From Lentisphaeria bacterium (GTDB lineage: Bacteria; Verrucomicrobiota; Lentisphaeria; Victivallales; Victivallaceae): a DNA stretch of 64,000 nt. A program made the position numbers and the translations under genes. The stretch spans positions 1-64,000 of the forward strand of contig JAFTUS010000065.1 in NCBI GenBank assembly GCA_017466125.1, written 5' to 3'. Position 1 is the stretch's first letter, and each line of letters begins with the position of its first letter. This document shows, piece after piece, positions 1-6,206 of this stretch. Below the pieces are notes generated by a model, which saw only the letters and a list, made by a program, of their open reading frames with translations, was not told where the DNA came from and did no database searches.

Positions 1-25
1 CGCGCGGTTTTTTTATTTTATTTTT
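1..25 (-). repeat. Edge of a dispersed structured repeat (start only)
   Basis: Read on the minus strand this is an A-rich run followed by CCGCGCG, the same beginning as the repeat copies at 4167, 19076 and 61994. It starts directly at the stop codon of the hydrolase gene and runs off the window edge, so only the first bases are visible. Confidence 0.55.
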
Positions 26-820
26 TTATTTTATGTTGGCCTGTTCGCGGAACCAGCGGGCAGCAGGAACAACCCAGTCCGCAACAGCATGCCCCGTACG
101 CAAAATACCATACCCGTGACCACCCTCACTGAAAAGATGCATCTCCGCACCAACTCCGGCACGCTTCAAAGCCAGATACCACCCCAACGCATTTTCCACC
201 CGGATCGGATCATCTTCCGATTGCAGCAGAAATGCGGGAGGCGTGTTCGCAGTAACGTTGAACTCCGGAGCAAGGTTCAAATCATCATCCGCCAGATACG
301 CCGGATAGATCAGCGCAACAAAATCAGGACGGTAAGAAAGTTTGTCCGTGTCATCATGCGGCGGATAAGGAACCTCCTCCGCCGGAGCCGCCAGCGTCGC
401 AGTCAGATGCGCCCCCGCCGAAAACCCCATAGCCCCGAGACGGGCGGGGTCGATATCGAATTTCTCCGCATTGGCGCGGATGAAACGCATGGCACGGGCG
501 GCGTCTGCATGAGCCGCCTGCCGCTGGGAGGGACAGCGGTATTTGAGCAGAAATGCCGCAAAACCGATGCTGTTGAAGTAAGCGCAGATGTCTTCCCCCT
601 CATGGTTCCACGCAAGGATATTGTAACCGCCGCCGGGACAAACCAGCACAGCGGGGTGCGGTCCGCTCCCGGAAACGGGGTAATGTGTGACCGTCGGAAC
701 AGTCACATCGGTCAGGCGGAGAATACCGTCCTCCCCCGGAGTTGCTTTTTCGGTACGTCCGCAATCTGCGGGATCGGTAAACGGTTTTTCTGTTTCCCAG
801 AGCAAATAAGTTTTTTTCAT
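26..820 (-). CDS. Alpha/beta hydrolase, acetylesterase/BD-FAE type
   Basis: A 264-residue single-domain alpha/beta hydrolase of the kind annotated as carbohydrate acetylesterase, likely removing acetyl or other acyl groups from plant polysaccharide fragments. Seen: the oxyanion-hole strand motif CPGGGY, the nucleophile elbow GFSAGAH, an acidic residue in SEDDPIRVENAL and the catalytic histidine in EGGHGYG near the C-terminus. No signal peptide is present, so it probably acts in the cytoplasm on imported oligosaccharides. The start at 820 is chosen because CAGGAGAG lies just upstream; 44 further in-frame upstream codons have no ribosome-binding site. The substrate is not determined by sequence; a peptidase-like hydrolase is less likely because of the small size. 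Confidence 0.85.
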   Translation of the reverse strand: MKKTYLLWETEKPFTDPADCGRTEKATPGEDGILRLTDVTVPTVTHYPVSGSGPHPAVLVCPGGGYNILAWNHEGEDICAYFNSIGFAAFLLKYRCPSQRQAAHADAARAMRFIRANAEKFDIDPARLGAMGFSAGAHLTATLAAPAEEVPYPPHDDTDKLSYRPDFVALIYPAYLADDDLNLAPEFNVTANTPPAFLLQSEDDPIRVENALGWYLALKRAGVGAEMHLFSEGGHGYGILRTGHAVADWVVPAARWFREQANIK

Positions 821-848
821 AAGATCTCTCCTGTTGAAATTTCTCTGT

Positions 849-877
849 AATGTATCACAATTTGCCGCATTTCGCAA
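849..877 (-). promoter_or_regulatory. Candidate promoter for the hydrolase gene
   Basis: On the minus strand TTGCGA (872-877) is followed after 17 bp by TACATT (849-854), placing transcription start about 20 bp before the ATG at 820. Confidence 0.4.
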
Positions 878-934
878 GATGTGTAACGGACTGAAACGGA
901 AAAAACAGTGATTTTTAGGCAATACATAAAAAAA

Positions 935-1275
935 TTCGCGCGCAGCGCGCACTTCGCACCGGGTCGTACCCGGACGTGGTCCAGCGGCGGAACGCTGGTC
1001 GCCGCCTTAAAATGGCGGCGAAAGTATAAGCGAAGCGTCAAAATTGCCGCAACGCGGCAATACCTCTCGCCGGGAGCGATGCTCCGAAAAAAAGAGCGTA
1101 GCATATTTTTTTCGGGGCGTTGAGCGTACGGCGGCCGAACGTCGGCCTCGGTAGTGGTCGGCTGTCGCCCCTCCGGGGCTCTCGAGCCTCCGGAGCTTTA
1201 AGTAAAAATCCGCGCGCAGCATATTTTATCGGGGCGTTGAGCGGACGGCGCATCCCAAAGCCCCAGTAAAATCAG
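935..1275 (+). repeat. Dispersed multi-hairpin repeat, copy A (full length)
   Basis: About 340 bp of consecutive inverted repeats filling most of the 821-1381 intergenic region. In order: CGCGC-GCA-GCGCG; CCGGGT-CGT-ACCCGG; CCAGCG/CGCTGG; CGCCGCC/GGCGGCG; ATTGCCGC/GCGGCAAT; CCGAAAAAAA/TTTTTTTCGG; GGCCGA-ACG-TCGGCC; GCCCC-TCC-GGGGC; then a second TATTTTATCGGGGCG segment and a terminal AAGCCCCAGTAAAATCAG. The same elements in the same order occur at 19076 and, shorter, at 61994. It lies between divergent promoters. Open frames inside it are not conserved at stem changes, so I do not call a protein. Confidence 0.9.
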
Positions 1276-1332
1276 TCAACGTTCAGTATAGAGCCGATTT
1301 TTATAATTTACAGCCTTTTTCTGCCGAATGAT

Positions 1333-1361
1333 TTGAAAACCGTATTTTCCTGAGATATATT
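1333..1361 (+). promoter_or_regulatory. Candidate promoter for the DNA methyltransferase
   Basis: TTGAAA (1333-1338), 17 bp spacer, TATATT (1356-1361). Transcription would start near 1368, downstream of repeat A, so the repeat is not part of this mRNA. Confidence 0.55.
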
Positions 1362-1381
1362 ACGGGAACGGGAATTTGAAA

Positions 1382-2338
1382 ATGAAGAATAAAAGAAATA
1401 AAACCATCGACTTTACCGCAGAAGAAGGAGCGGAATATGCCGCCAGAGCGATCGTTGCCGACCACAGAATGAGTTTGCAGGAAGTGTGCGGCAGAACGAT
1501 TTGCGGAGATACATTTCAGGTTTTGCCGCTGCTGCCGGAAAATTCAGTCGATCTGCTGATCGCCGACCCGCCGTACAATATGGCAAAAGACTTTCACGGT
1601 AGTAAATTCAAAAAACTCTCCGGTGAAGCCTATGAGGAATATACAGAAAAGTGGGTGCGTGCCGTTCTGCCCCTGCTGAAAAAAACAGCCTCCGTCTACG
1701 TCTGCTGCGACTGGCAGACCAGTCCAGCCGTCTACAACGTGCTGAAAAAGTATTTTATCATCCGCAACCGCATCACCTGGCAGCGGGAAAAAGGACGCGG
1801 AGCATTGAACAACTGGAAAAACAGCCACGAAGATATCTGGTTTGCCACCTGTTCCGGAGAGTATACGTTCAATGCCGATGCGGTCAAGCTCCGCCGCCGG
1901 GTGATCGCCCCCTATAAAACGGAGGGCAAACCGAAAGATTGGGAGGAAACACAGGATGGAAATTTCAGAAACACCTGTCCGTCCAATTTCTGGGACGATA
2001 TCTCCATCCCCTACTGGTCGATGCCGGAAAATACCGCACACCCCACTCAAAAACCGGAAAAACTGCTGGCAAAATTGATCTTGGCAAGTTCAAATGCAGG
2101 GGATGTGGTACTCGATCCCTTCGCCGGTTCCGGTTCCACCCCGGTCACGGCGAAAAAACTCGGACGCCTTTTCCTCAGCATAGAGCAGAATATCCAATAC
2201 TGCGCCTGGGCCGAAAAACGGCTGGAAACAGCCGAAAAAGACCATACCATTCAGGGTTACACAGACGGCATTTTCTGGGAACGGAACACCTTCGCACAGC
2301 AATCCGCCCGCAAGCGGGTAGCACCCGCGGGCAGGTAG
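1382..2338 (+). CDS. Orphan beta-class DNA methyltransferase (N6-adenine/N4-cytosine type)
   Basis: A 318-residue SAM-dependent DNA amino-methyltransferase. The catalytic motif IV DPPYNM (about residues 62-67) precedes the SAM-binding motif I DPFAGSGST, the order that defines beta-class enzymes such as the HinfI, CcrM and RsrI methylases. HPTQKP before motif I and NSHEDIWF in the middle are family landmarks. Start: ATG at 1382 with GGGAA upstream; a TTG six bases earlier is less likely. No restriction endonuclease or specificity subunit is nearby, so it looks solitary. The recognition sequence cannot be read from the protein. The last 15 or so residues are low in complexity and appear to be encoded by the beginning of the adjoining repeat tract. 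Confidence 0.9.
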   Translation: MKNKRNKTIDFTAEEGAEYAARAIVADHRMSLQEVCGRTICGDTFQVLPLLPENSVDLLIADPPYNMAKDFHGSKFKKLSGEAYEEYTEKWVRAVLPLLKKTASVYVCCDWQTSPAVYNVLKKYFIIRNRITWQREKGRGALNNWKNSHEDIWFATCSGEYTFNADAVKLRRRVIAPYKTEGKPKDWEETQDGNFRNTCPSNFWDDISIPYWSMPENTAHPTQKPEKLLAKLILASSNAGDVVLDPFAGSGSTPVTAKKLGRLFLSIEQNIQYCAWAEKRLETAEKDHTIQGYTDGIFWERNTFAQQSARKRVAPAGR

Positions 2339-2439
2339 TGACGGCGACGTTGCTGCATCCTCCTTCGCCAAAGGCTTCGGAGGACAAGCCAGAGGGGGCG
2401 GGGCGCACCTGTCGGGCGGCAAGGTGCCGCTGCAGGGTA

Positions 2440-2577
2440 GCCTGTCGGTAGTACGGGGGACTTTGGCTGCGACTGGCGGATAAGCCCTATAAGCCCTATA
2501 AGCCCTATAAGCCAAGAGCCTCTTGGTGCGGCGAGCAGAGGCTCTTGGTGTCGGCTTTTGGCGCAGATTACGGCGTG
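2440..2577. repeat. Minisatellite-bearing unit 1
   Basis: A 40-bp head (2440-2479), a 9-bp minisatellite (2480-2513) and a 55-bp tail (2522-2576). Head and tail recur in unit 2 at 2581-2730 but the minisatellite there is different. The tail contains a perfect inverted repeat AAGAGCCTCT (2514-2523) / AGAGGCTCTT (2537-2546). Noncoding as far as I can see. Confidence 0.8.
2480..2513. repeat. 9-bp tandem repeat, unit ATAAGCCCT, about 3.8 copies
   Basis: Perfect tandem copies at 2480, 2489 and 2498 plus a partial seven-base copy at 2507. Part of unit 1. Confidence 0.95.
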
Positions 2578-2580
2578 GGT

Positions 2581-2730
2581 GCCTGTCGGCAGTACGGTTG
2601 CCCTTGGCTGCGACCGGCGGAGAGGTCGGACATGTCAGACAAGTCGGACAAGTCGGACTTGTCGGACAAAATGGCCTTGGTGCGGCGAGCAGAGGCTCTT
2701 GGTGTCAGTTTTTGGCGCAGATTACGGCGT
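2581..2730. repeat. Minisatellite-bearing unit 2
   Basis: Same head (2581-2620, about 34 of 40 bases as unit 1) and tail (2676-2730, 53 of 55 bases as unit 1), but with a GTCGGACAA-type minisatellite in the middle instead of ATAAGCCCT. The stretch 2731-2918 that follows is GC-rich, has no credible gene, and runs to the end of the DUF4838 gene. Confidence 0.8.
2625..2669. repeat. 9-bp tandem repeat, unit GTCGGACAA, 5 copies
   Basis: Five adjacent 9-mers at 2625, 2634, 2643, 2652 and 2661, differing only at the fourth and last two positions (CAT, CAA, CTT endings). A frame through it would read Ser-Asp-Lys repeats; no start signal supports translation. Confidence 0.95.
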
Positions 2731-2918
2731 TGTCGCCCCCCGCAGTCGCAGCCAAACGCCCCCAAACAACCCCTCCGCAGTTCGACCACGGCGGATGTAT
2801 CGTGAGGTAATGTCGAAGGGCAATCAAGGAGCGGCAAGGGAGCTGGACTTGCGTCCGCGACCGCAGTCGCAACGCAGATTGCCCGAGAGATTACCCACGA
2901 GACGCCGCCGCACGTATC

Positions 2919-3875
2919 TTACCCGAGATACTTATTTACGACCTCAGCGTAATCCTGAAATTCCCGGTCGGAGTATTTTTCCAGATAGGCTCCGTCCATG
3001 CGGACGATGAATGTGGTGATATTTTTAATGCCCAATGAGGTGTAGAACCGGATATCTTCTTCGGCGATTTTTTTGTTGAACGGCGATTTGTGCAAATCGC
3101 CCGGTTTTCCGTAGAGAGAGCCGTCCAGCCAATATTCCAGAATGTGCATTTTTTCTGCACCGAAAAGTTCCAGCAGTTCAATCAGATACTTGAGGTGCTG
3201 ACGGTTTGCTCCGCTGCGGGAGTCGCAAATGGCGTATTCGTAACTGCGGCGGTAGGGGGCGTATTCGCAGATCACGTTGGGACGGGGGCGGACGAGACGC
3301 GGCGTTTCCAATGTATCCAGATAAGCGAGATAGCAGACTTTTGCCTGCGGATCGACCGTAACGGCGGCATCGGCAATGGTGTTGGCGGAGATGAGTGCCT
3401 GTTCCGAAAAGGTGTAGGGGGTACATCCCCGGCAGTGACACCATTGACCGGGAGCATCACACGCCCACAGAAAATAATCGTGGGTGGAGGAGGGCAGACG
3501 GCGGATGATGTCCGCAGCGGAATTTCCGATGATCTTCAATGTATCGGGATTGGAGACGCACCAGTTGAAATCCTTGACCCGTTCCATGGAACGCTGGGTC
3601 TGCTGAAAATATTCCGGATGCGTATCGAACCACTTTTCCGGCATCAGGTTTTTGGAGGCGTGGAGTTCATACTCCAGTTCCAGCCCTGAAGCGGCAACGC
3701 GCTGTTGAAATTCCGTTGAAGCATATTCGCCGAGGTTGACAAAAATATCGTGCGCCGCCCCGCCGCCGGAGTGGATGCCGAGCGTATTCAGCCCGGCGGA
3801 TTTGGCTTTGCCGATCCAATCGACCCCTTTGAAATCATCGGGTACTGCAACGATACCTTTTTTGAAATTGCCCAT
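2919..3875 (-). CDS. DUF4838-type protein
   Basis: A 318-residue protein resembling the DUF4838 domain, a family of unknown activity common in polysaccharide-degrading Bacteroidota and Lentisphaerota and often linked to alpha-glucuronidase-like proteins. Seen: WFDTHPEYF followed by NWCVSNPDTLKII and a cysteine-rich DAPGQWCHCRGCTPY, the typical DUF4838 landmarks. Family members are usually part of larger exported proteins; this one has no signal peptide and consists of the domain alone, suggesting a cytoplasmic role or a split protein. A strong GAGGA site precedes the ATG. A TIM-barrel hydrolase fold is possible, but I cannot assign catalytic residues. It lies between a repeat tract and repeat copy B. 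Confidence 0.7.
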   Translation of the reverse strand: MGNFKKGIVAVPDDFKGVDWIGKAKSAGLNTLGIHSGGGAAHDIFVNLGEYASTEFQQRVAASGLELEYELHASKNLMPEKWFDTHPEYFQQTQRSMERVKDFNWCVSNPDTLKIIGNSAADIIRRLPSSTHDYFLWACDAPGQWCHCRGCTPYTFSEQALISANTIADAAVTVDPQAKVCYLAYLDTLETPRLVRPRPNVICEYAPYRRSYEYAICDSRSGANRQHLKYLIELLELFGAEKMHILEYWLDGSLYGKPGDLHKSPFNKKIAEEDIRFYTSLGIKNITTFIVRMDGAYLEKYSDREFQDYAEVVNKYLG

Positions 3876-3943
3876 TTCTTATTTCCTCTTATATATTATT
3901 TTTGCCTTTTTACAAAACATTGACTGCTTTTACCGGAACTTCG

Positions 3944-4167
3944 GGATGCGTTCCCCGGAGGCTCGAGAGCCGACCACTACCGAGGCCGACGTTCGGCCGA
4001 CAGCCGACCACTACCGGGGCCGACGTTCGGCCGCCGTCCGCTCAACGCCCCGATAAAATACGCTGCGCGCGGAATTTTACTTAAAGCCCGGAGGCTCGAG
4101 AGCCCCGCAGGGGCGACAGCCGACCACTACCGAGGCCGACGTTCGGCCGCTGCGCGCGGAATTTTTT
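3944..4167 (-). repeat. Dispersed multi-hairpin repeat, copy B (rearranged, reverse orientation)
   Basis: On the minus strand it begins immediately after the stop of the sialate O-acetylesterase gene with an A-run and TTCCGCGCGCAGCG. It lacks the first half of copies A and C and instead carries the GGCCGAACGTCGGCC-type module three times, the GCCCC-TGC-GGGGC hairpin, the TATTTTATCGGGGCG segment and the terminal GCATCCCGAAG. It fills the 292-bp gap 3876-4167 almost completely, so modules have been duplicated and shuffled. Confidence 0.85.
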
Positions 4168-6192
4168 TTATTTCTTCATTCGGTCAGTGCGGAAGCCTGC
4201 CGCCGGAAGTCCCTCTTTGTTGTAAAGATTGGCGTCAATGGGGTTGTTGTCCCACGCATAACGGGCATGGACCGGTGACGGCACAGCCGGGGATGAGAGC
4301 AAAACCGTACTGCCCTCAATGACCGCATCCGCCCAGTGATACACCTTATCCGCTCCGGCAATGGCGAAACGGCGCAGTTTTCCGCCTTTGGCAGTCAGAC
4401 CGTTTTCGGCGTTTTTGAAGCGGATACGGATTTTATTTCCCTCAATGATCATTTTCTCAAATTGCGGACTGGCGGAACACTTCTTACCGTAGACGATCCG
4501 CATCGCCTCATTGACCATCCGTTTTGCAACGGTCTGCTTGTCGGTCGGGTGGATGTCCACCGGATTTCCAACATCGGTGGTGACTGCCATACCGGTTTTT
4601 GGGAATTTCAGCGCATCGGACTGGATCTCACGCACTCTTGCCCAGTTGCTTTCACGGGGCTGGAGTTTTTCGTAAAAATCAGCGGGCAGTTTCAGTTTCG
4701 GAGCATGTTTTTCCAGACTGGAAAGTTGAGCGAAAATAAAGGGCATTTCCGGGTCGTTCCACTCTGCGCGCCACGATTTTATCAGTCCGGGGAACAACTT
4801 GGCGTACCGTTCCGCTCTGGAGGTGTTTCCTTCGCCCTGATACCAGATGACGCCCCGGATGGGGAAACGCTGCAAACCGTGGATCATACCGTTGTAGAGA
4901 GCCGACGGATAGTGCGGCGTCGTATCGTAGGGGGAGCGCGGCCGGGGGGTGAATTTCTGCGACAGCTGGAATTCGACTTTCATCTTCCACCCTTTCCCGG
5001 AGAGGGGCAGACGGTGGGGGCCGCGCCCCAGATAGAGGTGGTTCGGCCAGCCGTGAAATCCGCCCTTGTCGGCGAAGTTGATAACGCGTACAGCAATGGT
5101 GTTCAACCCCGGTTTGATTTCGTAGCCGGGGATCTTGTAGGCGCGGGGAACCCACCACGGGCGGGCATAACCGTACCCTGTCGCCCCGACCGGACGGCCG
5201 TTGAAATAGGTTTCATCCCAATCGTCGATCGTACCGAGGTGCAGGATCATATCTTTTCCGGCAAGTTCCTCCGGAACGTCGATCTGTCTGCGGAACCAGA
5301 CGATTGCAGGGCGGTAGATGCGCAACTCGTCGAAACGGACGGGCATTTTGGTATCTTTCCAGAGGTTTTCTCCGGAGATTTTTTCCTTGTGGAAATCCTT
5401 TGCCGCCTCAAACTCTTTTGTGTGATTTCTGAAAAAAGCGTGTTCCCACGCCACTTGTTTCGGGGCGCGGATCTGCTGCAGTTTTGCGTAATGAAGTGAC
5501 GGATAGCGGAGGGAAACAGCGGCGATATCCTTTGTGCCTGCCAGCAGCAGAGCCTTGTGGCTCATCCACGTTTCAATGGGCGTTCCCCCCATAGAGGCGT
5601 TGATGATGCCTACCGGAATTTGGAGTTCCTGCTGCAAATCACGGGCAAACAGATAGCCGATCGCTGAAAACCACTTGGCGGCGACCGGAGCGGCGACCAT
5701 CCAGCCGTTGGTCTGGATATCCGGTTTGGTTTTGACAAAGGAGTGTATGCGGCTGATATCCAGCATACGCAGCTGCGGCCGGTTCCGTGCGGTCTGCTGT
5801 TCTGCATCGCTGTTGGCGGCATCTTTCAGGATGAACGCCATATTCGACTGTCCGGAGCAGAGCCAGACTTCGCCGATGAGGACATCCTTTACCGTCAGGG
5901 CGTGACCGTCTTTCCCGCTGACGGTCAGCGTGTGGGGGCCGCCCGCTTTCATCGGCGGCAGGACTGCGCGCCAGATGCCGTTTTCTCCGGCGGCGGCGGT
6001 GGTGCTTTTTCCGGCGAGCGTGACCCGGACGGAGCGTCCGGGCTCTGCGGTTCCGGTTATAACGATATCCCGCTCCCGCTGCAGAACCATGTGGTCGGAG
6101 TACACATTGTGCAGCGTGAAAACTTCAGCGAGTTCCGCCGCCTGAATGGAGACGGCGAGAAGAAATCCGGCGAAAATGAGGATTTTTTTCAT
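4168..6192 (-). CDS. Sialate O-acetylesterase family protein (exported)
   Basis: A 674-residue SASA/DUF303-family esterase that would remove O-acetyl groups from sialic acids or other acetylated glycans. Seen: an N-terminal signal peptide (MKKILIFAGFLLAVSIQAA), the nucleophile block GQSNM around residue 118, an internal beta-sandwich (about residues 310-390, 'FRRQIDVPEELAGKD...') as in long members, GVIWYQGEGN, and the His/Asp region DVGNPVDIHPTDK. Length is typical for the long form. It is the last gene of a minus-strand operon with the GH2 and GH-A enzymes (14-bp gap upstream), so periplasmic or surface deacetylation of a complex glycan fits. No good Shine-Dalgarno is visible; translation may be coupled. 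Confidence 0.88.
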   Translation of the reverse strand: MKKILIFAGFLLAVSIQAAELAEVFTLHNVYSDHMVLQRERDIVITGTAEPGRSVRVTLAGKSTTAAAGENGIWRAVLPPMKAGGPHTLTVSGKDGHALTVKDVLIGEVWLCSGQSNMAFILKDAANSDAEQQTARNRPQLRMLDISRIHSFVKTKPDIQTNGWMVAAPVAAKWFSAIGYLFARDLQQELQIPVGIINASMGGTPIETWMSHKALLLAGTKDIAAVSLRYPSLHYAKLQQIRAPKQVAWEHAFFRNHTKEFEAAKDFHKEKISGENLWKDTKMPVRFDELRIYRPAIVWFRRQIDVPEELAGKDMILHLGTIDDWDETYFNGRPVGATGYGYARPWWVPRAYKIPGYEIKPGLNTIAVRVINFADKGGFHGWPNHLYLGRGPHRLPLSGKGWKMKVEFQLSQKFTPRPRSPYDTTPHYPSALYNGMIHGLQRFPIRGVIWYQGEGNTSRAERYAKLFPGLIKSWRAEWNDPEMPFIFAQLSSLEKHAPKLKLPADFYEKLQPRESNWARVREIQSDALKFPKTGMAVTTDVGNPVDIHPTDKQTVAKRMVNEAMRIVYGKKCSASPQFEKMIIEGNKIRIRFKNAENGLTAKGGKLRRFAIAGADKVYHWADAVIEGSTVLLSSPAVPSPVHARYAWDNNPIDANLYNKEGLPAAGFRTDRMKK

Positions 6193-6206
6193 AGCTCGAA
6201 ACCGCT

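Noticed and set aside
935-1275. Integron attC site or insertion-sequence end for the dispersed repeat
   Set aside because: No clear attC core-site pairs (RYYYAAC/GTTRRRY) in the right arrangement, no integrase or transposase, and no obvious target duplication at copies A, C or E. Kept as an unclassified structured repeat.
2480-2669. Possible CRISPR array
   Set aside because: The tandem units are 9 bp with no spacers, far from the 24-40-bp repeat and unique-spacer layout; no cas gene in the window.
2568-2837. Open frames through the 9-bp repeats reading Ser-Asp-Lys or Tyr-Arg-Ala repeats
   Set aside because: Any frame stays open through a 9-bp repeat without stops. Several overlapping frames on both strands are equally open, none with a start site.
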